NCBI GenBank assembly: GCA_964467315.1
Contig: CAYXSA010000001.1
Coordinates: 110,877-174,876, forward strand
DNA: 64,000 nt
Source: JAAFIM01 sp964467315
GTDB taxonomy: Bacteria; Bacteroidota; Bacteroidia; Chitinophagales; Saprospiraceae
Direction: 5' to 3'
In this document: piece after piece, positions 43,697 to 52,122 of the stretch
How positions within the stretch are numbered: the stretch's first letter is position 1
Layout of the letters: each line of letters opens with the position of its first letter
Notes under the pieces: model-generated
Seen by the model: only the letters and a program-made list of their open reading frames with translations
Database searches by the model: none
Told to the model about the DNA's origin: nothing
Translations under genes and position numbers: made by a program

Positions 43697-45037
43697 ATGA
43701 AAAACGGTCTATTATTTTTGTTTGCGCTGTTGATGTTTAGTCAACCCGCTTCGGCTACATACCTGTTTGGCACACCGCCAGACCTCGCCGAAATAAAGCG
43801 CCAAGCCCCTGCTGCTATCGAGCAACAAGCACGACAGTTTTACCAACAAGAAGACTTCAACAATGCTTATTACTACTATCTCGCACTTAGCCAAGTTCGC
43901 CCACAGATAACCGTAGCACAGCAATACCGCTTGGGCAAATCGGCTTTGTTGGTCGGCGATTACACAGTGGCAGCCGATATGCTCGGCAACCTCAAAAAGT
44001 ATAGCCGACGCTATCCGCTCGTAGCCTTCGAATACGCCAATGCACTGAAATTTGCAGGCAAGTACGAAGAAGCTATAGCTGAATTTGAGCAATACGCCAC
44101 AGAGCACAAAGACGAAAAAGATAATCCCTATCTCGCCTTCGCTCAAAACCATATCGGCGACTGCAAACGCGCTATCCGCGACCAAAAGGTGCAAGCCCTC
44201 GCCCAACAAAATGCGCAAGTTATCGAGAGCAATGCCCAAATCCGAGCTATCACCGCCACCAGCCGCTTCGGCTACCGACTCGCCGAATACCAAGATAAAA
44301 ACGGTACTTGCATCGTTCGCCTCAACCACCAAAACGAAGCCGAACCCTTAGAAAGCAATATCAGCAACGTCGCTTTCCGCTCCTCCTCGCCCTGCCTCGC
44401 ACCCGACGGCGAAACTATCTATTTCACTCGCCCAGAGAAAAACGGTCAAGGCACTATAGAATACAAAATTTTTACCGCCCGCATCACCGCCAGCGGCGAA
44501 GTCGTCGGTATACAAAAATTATCCTCTGGCGTAAACCGCAGCGGATACTCCAGCCTCCACCCCGCTATCGGCTTCACTGCCGAAGGGCAAGAAATTTTAT
44601 ACTTCACCTCCACTATGCCAGGCGGCAACGGCGGTTTTGATATTTGGTATGCCACCCGCATACGCAACAACGAATTTACCCAAGCCTATCACACGGGTAT
44701 GCGCATCAATAGCCCCAACGACGAAATTACCCCGCACTATTACCAAGCTGCTGGCGAGCTATATTTTAGCTCCAATCGCGTCGATGGACATGGCGGTTTC
44801 GACGTGTACAAACTCACAGGCGACTACCGCAAATGGGAAGAATACAGCGCCGTCCTTTTGCCTGAACCTATCAACTCCGCAGGCGACGACTATTTCTATC
44901 GCCAAGATGCAGCCACCAACCAAACCTATCTGACGACCAACCGCTTCGACGGCAAGACAGACCAGACCGTACAGTTCCGCCAACTCATGCGCGCACAACT
45001 CCACACCGCCAAAAACGAAGAAAACGACGGAGAATAA
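43697..45037 (+). CDS. exported TPR + PD40 beta-propeller protein (T9SS-associated type)
   Basis: 446 residues with a signal peptide (MKNGLLFLFALLMFSQPASA). Residues ~45-160 are TPR-like (RQFYQQEDFNNAYYYYLALS, YEEAIAEFEQY); ~200-430 are WD40-like PD40 propeller blades (SPCLAPDGETIYFTRPEK, GFDIWYATRI, GELYFSSNRVDGHGGFDVY). This resembles the N-terminal part of PorE-type T9SS and gliding proteins but lacks their C-terminal OmpA peptidoglycan-binding domain. Probably periplasmic. The longer frame from 43577 overlaps the LUD gene and is rejected. Confidence 0.83.
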   Translation: MKNGLLFLFALLMFSQPASATYLFGTPPDLAEIKRQAPAAIEQQARQFYQQEDFNNAYYYYLALSQVRPQITVAQQYRLGKSALLVGDYTVAADMLGNLKKYSRRYPLVAFEYANALKFAGKYEEAIAEFEQYATEHKDEKDNPYLAFAQNHIGDCKRAIRDQKVQALAQQNAQVIESNAQIRAITATSRFGYRLAEYQDKNGTCIVRLNHQNEAEPLESNISNVAFRSSSPCLAPDGETIYFTRPEKNGQGTIEYKIFTARITASGEVVGIQKLSSGVNRSGYSSLHPAIGFTAEGQEILYFTSTMPGGNGGFDIWYATRIRNNEFTQAYHTGMRINSPNDEITPHYYQAAGELYFSSNRVDGHGGFDVYKLTGDYRKWEEYSAVLLPEPINSAGDDYFYRQDAATNQTYLTTNRFDGKTDQTVQFRQLMRAQLHTAKNEENDGE

Positions 45038-45061
45038 ATATACCCCCTCCTAAAAATATCC

Positions 45062-45101
45062 AACCGCTCAAGGCAATTATTCGCCTTTGAGCGGTTTTTT
45101 T
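45062..45101 (+). terminator. intrinsic terminator before oriC
   Basis: ACCGCTCAAGGC and GCCTTTGAGCGGT form a stem with one bulge, then T7. It would shield the origin from rightward transcription. Confidence 0.85.
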
Positions 45102-45129
45102 ATGTCCGCTAAAGCTATTTTTTACTCCG

Positions 45130-45350
45130 CCCAAAAAGTTATCCACATTTGCTATGTGGATAAGTCCCTAAGTTTTTACAAAAAACGCAAAAAAGTTACA
45201 AAATGTAAATAAAAGCTAATTTATCCCCATTTTGATTGTGGATAACTCCCCAAAAAAATAGAAAAATATACAAAAAAACGTTTTATGCCGAATTTTATCC
45301 ACATTGCATTGTGGATAACTTTTAGGATAGTTTGCTGCATATTTACTTTT
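45130..45350. other. oriC: probable chromosomal replication origin (oriC) with DnaA boxes
   Basis: Perfect DnaA boxes (TTATCCACA or complement) at 45139-45147, 45155-45163, 45237-45245, 45295-45303 and 45310-45318, plus TTATCCCCA at 45221-45229. They form three inverted pairs with loops of 6-7 bp. The surrounding DNA is very AT-rich, including A-tracts at 45181-45210 and a T-rich stretch at 45335-45365 that could unwind. It lies between convergent genes and has no coding potential. dnaA itself is not in the window, which is common in Bacteroidota. Confidence 0.85.
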
Positions 45351-45366
45351 TCTTATTGTTTATTTA

Positions 45367-45912
45367 CTAAGATAAGTTTTTAATTATGATATTGAGTTCT
45401 TTTTTTATGAAATGCAAGTTATCATCGTCAAAGCAAACAAAAATGACTTTTTCGATGAAGTCGGAATGGGCAATAAAGTCTAAAACCGTTTCAACGGCAA
45501 TTTTTGCGGCTTCCTGCATAGGATAGCCATAAATGCCCGTACTGATGCAAGGAAAAGCAATCGTCTTGCAATCGTTATCGACAGCCAGCTCTAAGGAGTT
45601 TTTATAGCAGTCAGCAAGCTTTTGCGCTTCATCTTTTTGCCCACCATTCCATACGGGACCGACTGTATGAATGACAAATTTCGCGGGTAAATTGCCTGCT
45701 GTGGTGATGACGGCTTGCCCTGTTTTGCAGCCGCCTTGCTTGGCTATGATTTTTTTGCAGTCATCCAAAATCGCACTGCCACCCTTGCGGTGTATCGCGC
45801 CGTCTACGCCGCCTCCGCCCAGCAGCGAGCTATTAGCGGCATTGACGATAGCGTCGACGCTTATTTTCGTAATGTCTGCTTTTATGGCTTCTATTCGGGG
45901 CTGAATGTCCAT
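45367..45912 (-). CDS. macrodomain protein, O-acetyl-ADP-ribose deacetylase type
   Basis: 181 residues from ATG 45912 (MDIQPRIEAIKADITKISVD). Macrodomain motifs: DAIVNAANSSLLGGGGVDGA (adenine and ribose binding, catalytic Asn and Asp), KTGQAVITTAGNLPAKFVIH, and the phosphate loop AFPCISTGIYGYPMQEAA. This is the YmdB/MacroD class that removes ADP-ribose or deacetylates O-acetyl-ADP-ribose. The upstream in-frame extension lies in an interspersed element. Its stop lies about 50 bp from the last DnaA box. Confidence 0.93.
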   Translation of the reverse strand: MDIQPRIEAIKADITKISVDAIVNAANSSLLGGGGVDGAIHRKGGSAILDDCKKIIAKQGGCKTGQAVITTAGNLPAKFVIHTVGPVWNGGQKDEAQKLADCYKNSLELAVDNDCKTIAFPCISTGIYGYPMQEAAKIAVETVLDFIAHSDFIEKVIFVCFDDDNLHFIKKELNIIIKNLS

Positions 45913-45951
45913 TTTTGCTGTCGTTGTTTGGATAAGGTGTTTTAATTTTTT

Positions 45952-46088
45952 GGCGTGCCCCGCAGCGCCGCCCGCGCCAAAGGCGCGCGGGCGGGGGCAG
46001 CCACAAGGGCTGCCCCTACGCGCTGCGGGTCGGGCTATCCGTTGCGGGGCAGCCACAAGGGCTGCCCCTACACTTCTATCCCTCACGC
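45952..46088 (+). repeat. GCGTG interspersed element, copy 18 (double nested module)
   Basis: The same GGGCAGCCACAAGGGCTGCC hairpin occurs twice, once nested in the first module's CGCAGCG/CGCTGCG stem (46000s) and once as the second module. The end reads CTTCTATCCCTCACGC. Confidence 0.94.
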
Positions 46089-46102
46089 TTTTTTATCTAA
46101 TT

Positions 46103-47539
46103 TTAAACTGCTTCTATCTCTGCTGGAGTTTCACCGCCTACATGACGCAAGCGCCAAACCCGCCAGGTCAGCAAGCCCGCAGCCAATGCCAACGACACCA
46201 CAAACGAAACCCAAAATCCATAAACCCCCCAACCCAATACGAAAGCCAATACATAACTCAAGGGCAGACTAACAAGCCAATGCGCAACAAACATCGCTAT
46301 CGTTGCAAAACGCACATCTTGCCGCCCACGCAAAATAGCCGATGCTACGACCTGTGTACCATCGAAAATCTGAAAACAAGCTGCAAAAATACATAAAGCT
46401 GCCGCCGTTTCTGCCAATTCGTTGTTTTCTGCGCCGTACCAAGCAGGCACCTCATAGCGAAGCAGCACAAATAGCAAAGCCGAAGCCGCCATTATCGCCG
46501 CACAAAGCCACAAAGCCGCCGCCGCAGCGCGCTGCATACCCACGCTATCGCGCATTCCATAGTAGTTGCCCACACGCACACTCGCCCCAGCCGCCAAGCC
46601 AGAAGCAAACATAAAGGTAACAGAGGCAATACTCATCGCCATTGTATGCGCCGCGCGGGCAGTAGCAGGGTCTTCGAGCCAGCCCATCATGATAGCCGCA
46701 CCCCCGAAAGCCGCTACCTCAAAAAAGAACTGAAAACCCACAGGCAAACCCAAAGCAAATAATTTGCGCACCTGCGCCCAGTCTATCGCCCAGCCGCCTT
46801 CAGCAAGCATATACTGCCGATAAGCCCGCCCGTAGTGAACGTAAGCCATGATTAGACCCATCATTATCAGCTTAGCGCCGACAGTGCCCCAAGCCGCCCC
46901 CGCCAATTCCAAACGCGGTGCACCCCATTTGCCAAATATCAACATCCAATTCAATACGATATTGGCAAGCAAGCCGATGATGGTTACTATCATACCCGTG
47001 CGCGTATCGTTCAAGCCATCGCAGTACTGCCGATATGCGCCAAACATCAGCATCGGTATAGTCGCCACATTCATAATGCGCAAATACGTGCCCGCCATCT
47101 CGGCTTCTACAGGCGGCTGCCCCATATACGGCAATAACCAAACACAAGCCTCCACCAAACCCATCAACACTAAGCCCGTTATGAGCGTAACCCATACACC
47201 TTGACGGAGGTACTGCGCCGAATCCAGACTCTTGCCCGCGCCGACTGCCTCCGATACCAAGGGCGTAATGGCATAGGTTACCCCAAAACCCAAAACCAAC
47301 AAAATAAAATAAATGCTATTGCCCAAAGCCGAAGCCGACAAATGCACCTGACTCACCCAGCCAACCATCAGGTTGTCTTGCAAGCCCATCAATACCATAC
47401 CCAATTGCCCTACCATCACGGGAGCGGCAAGGGTTAAAGTTTCTTTCAAATGTGCACGGCGAGATAAATCCGCACGCGGAATTTGGTTGAGGGTTGCACT
47501 CTGTAGCAATTCCTCTTTTTCGTCTAATATAGCTTGCAT
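46103..47539 (-). CDS. MATE-family multidrug/sodium efflux transporter
   Basis: 478 residues from ATG 47539 (MQAILDEKEELLQSATLNQI); the annotated-looking extension to 48064 runs antisense through the TonB gene and an element, so it is rejected. Twelve hydrophobic segments in two six-helix halves (LAAPVMVGQLGMVLMGLQDN; ALGLPVGFQFFFEVAAFGGA) identify a NorM-type MATE exporter of drugs or cationic metabolites using Na+ or H+. There is an unusually long cytoplasmic N-terminus of about 30 residues before the first helix. Confidence 0.93.
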   Translation of the reverse strand: MQAILDEKEELLQSATLNQIPRADLSRRAHLKETLTLAAPVMVGQLGMVLMGLQDNLMVGWVSQVHLSASALGNSIYFILLVLGFGVTYAITPLVSEAVGAGKSLDSAQYLRQGVWVTLITGLVLMGLVEACVWLLPYMGQPPVEAEMAGTYLRIMNVATIPMLMFGAYRQYCDGLNDTRTGMIVTIIGLLANIVLNWMLIFGKWGAPRLELAGAAWGTVGAKLIMMGLIMAYVHYGRAYRQYMLAEGGWAIDWAQVRKLFALGLPVGFQFFFEVAAFGGAAIMMGWLEDPATARAAHTMAMSIASVTFMFASGLAAGASVRVGNYYGMRDSVGMQRAAAAALWLCAAIMAASALLFVLLRYEVPAWYGAENNELAETAAALCIFAACFQIFDGTQVVASAILRGRQDVRFATIAMFVAHWLVSLPLSYVLAFVLGWGVYGFWVSFVVSLALAAGLLTWRVWRLRHVGGETPAEIEAV

Positions 47540-47574
47540 GATACAATAGAAGTTAGTCCCTTTGCGCAACCGAT

Positions 47575-47671
47575 GCGAGAGGGATAGAAGCGGAACCACG
47601 CCTGAAGCCGCAGGCGAAGGCGTGATGGAGCGAATAGCCCGCCCCCGCGCCATTGGCGCGGGGGCTCGCCC
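47575..47671 (-). repeat. GCGTG interspersed element, copy 19 (variant ends)
   Basis: Ends are GCGAGAGGGATAG and GGCTCGCCC; the two changes (GTG to GAG, CAC to CTC) are complementary, keeping the terminal pairing. Copy 26 has the same variant ends. Confidence 0.88.
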
Positions 47672-47739
47672 AAAAATTAAAAAAATTAAAAATTCAACAC
47701 AAAGACAAAGAAAAAGTTTTTTAGCCTTGTCTAAATTTA

Positions 47740-47747
47740 TATATTTG
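47740..47747 (+). promoter_or_regulatory. candidate -7 box for the TonB receptor gene
   Basis: TATATTTG, identical to the tRNA-Ala -7 box, 24 bp before the start. No canonical TTG at -33; a T6 run lies there. Confidence 0.5.
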
Positions 47748-47770
47748 CTGCATCTAAAAAATAAATTATT

Positions 47771-50167
47771 ATGCGACAAATATATATACTGTTTTACTTG
47801 TTCATTTTCTGTATTAGTCCCTCGTTTTTGGCGGCGCAAGGCTCTGCACAGATATTTGGAAAAATTAGCAACGCGGAAGGGCAGCCCATAGAGGCGGCGC
47901 AGGCGCAAATCGTAGCCCTGCATACGGGCACAGGCAGCGACGCAAGCGGCGTATATCGGCTCGAAAATTTGCCTGCGGGTACGCATCGTTTGCGGATTTA
48001 TGCGCTCGGATACAGAACGCAAGAAATCGATATCCTGCTGGCGGAAGGCGCAAAACAGGAGCAAAATTTTGCCCTACAGTTTGATGCTTTGCAGCTCGAA
48101 CAAGTCGTCGTAACGGGCACGCGCAGCGAGCTCAGTCTCTACGATGCGCCGATAGTTGTCAGTCGTATCGACTCTCGTAGCTTTGAGGCGACACAGGCTA
48201 TCAGCCTCGCCGAAGGTTTGAACTTCGCGCCAGGACTGCGTTTGGAGACCAACTGCCAAAACTGCGGCTTTACCCAAGTGCGGATGAATGGGCTTTCGGG
48301 CGCATACTCGCAAATCCTTATCAACTCTCGCCCTGTGTTTTCGGCGCTTGCGGGCGTATATGGGCTGGAGATGCTGCCCGTGTCGATGATTGAGCGCGTA
48401 GAAATCGTGCGCGGTGGCGGCTCGGCGCTCTACGGCGGCAATGCCATCGCGGGCACCATCAATATAATCACTAAAGACCCCGAAGAAAGTTCCTTTTCTG
48501 TCGGACTTAACCAATACTTAATATACGGCAATACCTCCGAGCGTGCTTTAAGTGCCAACGGCAGCATCGTCAACGAGGCACTTGACAAGGGCATTAGCTT
48601 ATATGCGCAGCACCGAAATCGGGATTTTTGGGATGCGAATGGCGATAGCCTTTCGGAGCTTACAAAGTTGAATAGTTATACCTTTGGCGCTGATGCTTTT
48701 TGGCGTTTGGATATGTTTCAGCGTCTGCAAATCGGCTTCTACAATATGCACGAAACGCGGCGCGGTGGTTATATGACGGATTTGCAACCGCATCAAAGCC
48801 CTTTGGCGGAAGCCTTGCAGCACGATATTATGGGCGCAAATGCTTCTTTTGAGCGTTACAGCAAAGACTATAAGCATAAAATTTCGGCTTATACGGCGCA
48901 GCAATGGGTACGGCGCGGGAGCTATTACGGCGCGGGCGGCAGCATTTTGCAACAAGGCGATACGCTGACGGAGGCGCAAATTTTGGCACAAAACGCCTAC
49001 GGCAATTCCCGCGATTGGTCTTCAGTCGTTGGTGCGCAATATGCGCTCACACTCAACGATTTTTGGACTTTCACACTGGGCACGGAGTACCAATACAACC
49101 AAGTGAGCGATGAAATGAAGGGCTACAGCCGCTTTACCAATCAAAAAGTAGGCGCTTTCGGCACTTATGCGCAGGCGATGTGGCAGCCAAACGAGAAACT
49201 GACCCTACTTGCGGGCGGGCGTTTTGATGCGCTGCATATTCGGGGTTTGTATGGTTTTGGGGGCGATACGCTCGATAATTTGCGAGCTTTATATGTGCCT
49301 GTGCCGCGTCTGTCGTGTATGTACGACCTCGTGCCGACACTCAAATTGCGGCTTTCCTTTGCGCAGGGCTATCGCGCGCCGCAGGCTTTCGATGAAGATT
49401 TGCATTTGGAAACCATCGGCGGCGCGGCGCGCTATATCCGACTAAGCGAAGATTTGCAGACGGAGCGCTCCAATAGTTTTACGGCTTCGCTGAATTTCGC
49501 ACCGCAGTGGGAAAGCCTACAGGCGAGTTTTCTGGTGGAGGCGTTCCGCACGGATTTGCGTAATCCTTTTATTTTGGGCGACCCTATCGAATTGCCCAAC
49601 GGCATTTCGATGCTGACCAAACGCAACGGCGCGGGCGCTGTGGTGCAGGGCACGCATTTCGAGGCAAATCTCGCGCAGGGGCATTGGTGGATAGCCCAAG
49701 CGGGCATAACCTTGCAGTCTGCCCGCTACCGCCAAGCCGAAATTATCTGGACACCGAGCGGCGAGCCGATAGCAGGGCAAGATACCTTGCGCACGCGTCG
49801 TATGCTACGCACGCCCGACCTATACGGTTTTTGGAATTTGACGGTTACCCCGTCGCCGCGTTGGCTTATTGCTTATTCGGGGGTATTTACGGGCAGAATG
49901 TACGCGCCACAAGTCGTTGATATACAGACAGAATATACCGAATTGCGCCATACGCCGACCTTTTGGGAGCATCATCTAAAATGCGCTTATACGCTGCGAC
50001 TTTCCCGCGATGGCGAATACGGTTTGCAGTTTTCGGCGGGCGTGCAAAACATTTTTCACAGCTATCAGCGCGATTTGCCGACAGGCTTAAACCGCGATGC
50101 TACTTATATCTATGGCGCTTCTCGTCCGCGCACTTTTTTCGTGGGCTGCAAATTGATGTTTAATTAG
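47771..50167 (+). CDS. TonB-dependent outer-membrane receptor
   Basis: 798 residues. The signal peptide (MRQIYILFYLFIFCISPSFL-AAQ) is followed by a carboxypeptidase-regulatory-like domain (GKISNAEGQPIEAAQAQIVA) at ~25-105, the plug (EQVVVTGTRSELSLYDAPIV; IERVEIVRGGGSALYGGNAI), and a 22-strand barrel ending in a terminal aromatic-type residue pattern (FFVGCKLMFN). The plug has a NCQNCG motif characteristic of a Bacteroidota subgroup annotated as ferrienterochelin/colicin receptors; metal or cofactor import is likely, substrate unknown. No substrate-binding lipoprotein or regulator adjoins it. Confidence 0.93.
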   Translation: MRQIYILFYLFIFCISPSFLAAQGSAQIFGKISNAEGQPIEAAQAQIVALHTGTGSDASGVYRLENLPAGTHRLRIYALGYRTQEIDILLAEGAKQEQNFALQFDALQLEQVVVTGTRSELSLYDAPIVVSRIDSRSFEATQAISLAEGLNFAPGLRLETNCQNCGFTQVRMNGLSGAYSQILINSRPVFSALAGVYGLEMLPVSMIERVEIVRGGGSALYGGNAIAGTINIITKDPEESSFSVGLNQYLIYGNTSERALSANGSIVNEALDKGISLYAQHRNRDFWDANGDSLSELTKLNSYTFGADAFWRLDMFQRLQIGFYNMHETRRGGYMTDLQPHQSPLAEALQHDIMGANASFERYSKDYKHKISAYTAQQWVRRGSYYGAGGSILQQGDTLTEAQILAQNAYGNSRDWSSVVGAQYALTLNDFWTFTLGTEYQYNQVSDEMKGYSRFTNQKVGAFGTYAQAMWQPNEKLTLLAGGRFDALHIRGLYGFGGDTLDNLRALYVPVPRLSCMYDLVPTLKLRLSFAQGYRAPQAFDEDLHLETIGGAARYIRLSEDLQTERSNSFTASLNFAPQWESLQASFLVEAFRTDLRNPFILGDPIELPNGISMLTKRNGAGAVVQGTHFEANLAQGHWWIAQAGITLQSARYRQAEIIWTPSGEPIAGQDTLRTRRMLRTPDLYGFWNLTVTPSPRWLIAYSGVFTGRMYAPQVVDIQTEYTELRHTPTFWEHHLKCAYTLRLSRDGEYGLQFSAGVQNIFHSYQRDLPTGLNRDATYIYGASRPRTFFVGCKLMFN

Positions 50168-50176
50168 TCGTTTTTT

Positions 50177-50389
50177 GGGGGCGTGCCCGCCTGCCCAAAA
50201 AGGGGCAGGCGGTCGGGCTATGCGGGGCGTTTCACCATCGCCCCAAAGGGGGCGAATGTTGATTCGCCCCAAAGGGGGCGAATGTTGATTTGCCCCAAAG
50301 GGGGCGAATGTTGATTTGCCCCAAAGGGGGCGAATGTTGATTTGCCCCAAAGGGGGCGAATGTTGATTCGCCCCTACTATCCCTCACGC
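50177..50389 (+). repeat. GCGTG interspersed element, copy 20 (internally expanded)
   Basis: First module CCGCCTGCCC/GGGGCAGGCGG and CGGGCTAT core are normal. The second module is repeated: a 26-bp unit occurs five times (50239-50368) before the usual CGCCCCTACTATCCCTCACG end. Confidence 0.95.
50239..50368. repeat. 26-bp tandem repeat, five units
   Basis: Unit boundaries at 50239, 50265, 50291, 50317 and 50343. Each unit has CCCCAAAGGGGG followed by CGAATGTTGATT; units differ only at the C/T next to the junction. It is a minisatellite inside the element. Confidence 0.95.
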
Positions 50390-50504
50390 AAACTGCCACG
50401 CCCGCACCACGAAGCAGCAAAGCTGCGAGTAGACGCGACCCAAAGGGGAGCGAAAGGCGGGCGGGCGCAGGCTGTTTGCGGTTTGATGAACTTTGTCGGG
50501 GGCA

Positions 50505-50570
50505 ATTTGTGGTTTTACAGTGTCAATTGCGCTATTTACAGTGTCATTTTGTGGTTTTACAGTGTCAATT
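50505..50570. repeat. three spaced copies of a TTTACAGTGTCAATT-like sequence
   Basis: TTTACAGTGTCA occurs at about 50514, 50535 and 50559; the first and third are embedded in an identical TTTGTGGTTTTACAGTGTCA context. It lies in the tail region between copies 20 and 21. No function recognised. The rest of the 50390-50612 stretch is GC-rich tail-hairpin DNA. Confidence 0.8.
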
Positions 50571-50612
50571 TCCCTCGCTGCCCGCCGCAACCTTTGTGCG
50601 GCGGGATAAAAT

Positions 50613-50716
50613 GCGTGAGGGATATGTAGAGCCGTAGCATGCTACGGCTCAAATAGCCCGACCCTGCGACCTTTGAGCGCCGCGATTTTCGCGGCGCGGG
50701 GAGCAGGGGCACGCCC
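50613..50716 (-). repeat. GCGTG interspersed element, copy 21
   Basis: Minus copy with GCCGTAGCATGCTACGGC palindrome and the first module ending GGGAGCAGGGGCACGCCC. Tail CCCGCCGCAACCTTTGTGCGGC on its left. Confidence 0.94.
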
Positions 50717-50741
50717 AAAAAAAACGACAAAAAATGAAAAA

Positions 50742-51980
50742 TTATTCGTGTCTTAGCGCCTCGATGGGGTCTAAAGCGGAGGCTTTTATAGCGGGATAAA
50801 TGCCCGAAATCAGCCCCACGCCGAAGCAAAGCGAAAGCCCCAGCGTTATCCAATTCCAAGGAATGATGAACTCGCCGCCGACCAGCGAACTGACGGAATT
50901 GCCCGCCAACATACCTAAACCCACGCCCAAAATGCCGCCGATTTGACAAATTACGATAGCTTCGATGAGAAATTGCATTAAAATTGTGCGCCGTGTTGCG
51001 CCCAGAGATTTGCAGATACCGATTTCGCGGGTGCGTTCCGTTACGGACACGAGCATGATGTTCATCAGCCCGATGGCTGCGCCCAGCAGCGTGATAAAAC
51101 CGATGAGGATTGCGCCGAGTTGGAGCGTGGCGGTATTGTCTAAGACCAGCGAGATGAGTCCGTTGCTTTTTTCCAGCTCAAAATCATTGGGCTGCCCCAA
51201 GTCGATGCTGCGCGCGCGGCGCATAGTGCCTTCGGCTACGGACATAGCCGCATCGAGTTCGGTGGCGGTATTGACGGCGACGGAAAGATTGTAGGAATTG
51301 GTCTGCGAGCCGAAGTATTGGCGCAGGGTGGTGAGCGGAATTATCGCCATGCGGTCGCCGCTAAAGGTCATACTTGAGCCTTTTTCTTCGAGCGTGCCGA
51401 TGACGGTGTAGTTGATGCCGCGTATATTTATCTGTTGCCCCAGCGCCCGCAGCGGCTCGCCATTAAAAAGTTTGTCGAGTATCGCAGAGCCGATGATAAC
51501 GAGCATTCTGCCCTGATGCGCTTCTTCGGCGGTGATGTTGCGCCCTGCCGAAAGTTTGTAGCCCGCCACTTGCAGATAATTTTCATCTGCGCCGTAGATG
51601 GTCATATTGGGGTTGGTTTCCAGCTCTTTATAGCGGACGGTGCTGCTCATGGAGCCGAGCGCCGAGAGCGAAACGAGGGCGGGATAGCTGTAATTTTCCT
51701 TAAAATATGCTGCCTGCGGATAAGTGATAGATGCGCCAATTACGCGCCTTTGTCCGCGCTGTCCGCCGCCGATGCCCGTGCCCTTGCGTATGACGTTGAA
51801 GGTATTGGTGCCCATCGAAGCAAAATTATCGTTCAAAGCCGCTTTGATGGTGTCTATTGCGGTCAAAATGCCGACCAGCGCCATGATACCGAAGGCAATC
51901 ATCGCACAAGTGAGGAGGGCGCGCAGCCAGTTGCCACGTATGGCAGAGAGCGCAAGGCGTATGTTTTCGAGCAGGTGCAT
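50742..51980 (-). CDS. MacB-type ABC transporter permease
   Basis: 412 residues: a first TM helix (LTCAMIAFGIMALVGILTAI), a large periplasmic MacB_PCD domain (about 45-280), then the FtsX domain with three helices (IGFITLLGAAIGLMNIMLVS; EAIVICQIGGILGVGLGMLA; ITLGLSLCFGVGLISGIYPA) and the coupling motif ERTREIGICKSLGA. Ends with DPIEALRHE, typical of the family. Such permeases export macrolides, lipoproteins or peptides together with an ATPase and an adaptor. Neither partner is adjacent here. Confidence 0.93.
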   Translation of the reverse strand: MHLLENIRLALSAIRGNWLRALLTCAMIAFGIMALVGILTAIDTIKAALNDNFASMGTNTFNVIRKGTGIGGGQRGQRRVIGASITYPQAAYFKENYSYPALVSLSALGSMSSTVRYKELETNPNMTIYGADENYLQVAGYKLSAGRNITAEEAHQGRMLVIIGSAILDKLFNGEPLRALGQQINIRGINYTVIGTLEEKGSSMTFSGDRMAIIPLTTLRQYFGSQTNSYNLSVAVNTATELDAAMSVAEGTMRRARSIDLGQPNDFELEKSNGLISLVLDNTATLQLGAILIGFITLLGAAIGLMNIMLVSVTERTREIGICKSLGATRRTILMQFLIEAIVICQIGGILGVGLGMLAGNSVSSLVGGEFIIPWNWITLGLSLCFGVGLISGIYPAIKASALDPIEALRHE

Positions 51981-52005
51981 CGGTTGGGGCGAAGTTTCTT
52001 TTTTT

Positions 52006-52088
52006 GGGGCGCAGCGGGCGGGCTATTCGGGGCGTATCCACATCGCCCAAGAGGGCGAATGTTGATTCGCCCCTACTATCCCTCACGC
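52006..52088 (+). repeat. GCGTG interspersed element, copy 22 (left end truncated)
   Basis: The GGGCGTGCCC end is replaced by GGGGCGCAGCGGGCGGGCTA; the core, the GGGCGAATGTTGATTCGCCC hairpin and CCCTCACGC end are normal. Confidence 0.85.
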
Positions 52089-52122
52089 AAGGTAGACGGG
52101 TGGTAGGGCTTCGAAAAATGGG

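Noticed and set aside
46103..48064. 653-codon frame extending the MATE gene upstream
   Set aside because: The added part is antisense to the TonB receptor gene and crosses an interspersed element; the real start is at 47539.
50239..50368. Short direct repeats resembling a CRISPR array
   Set aside because: The 26-bp units are directly adjacent without unique spacers and lie inside an interspersed element; no cas genes nearby.
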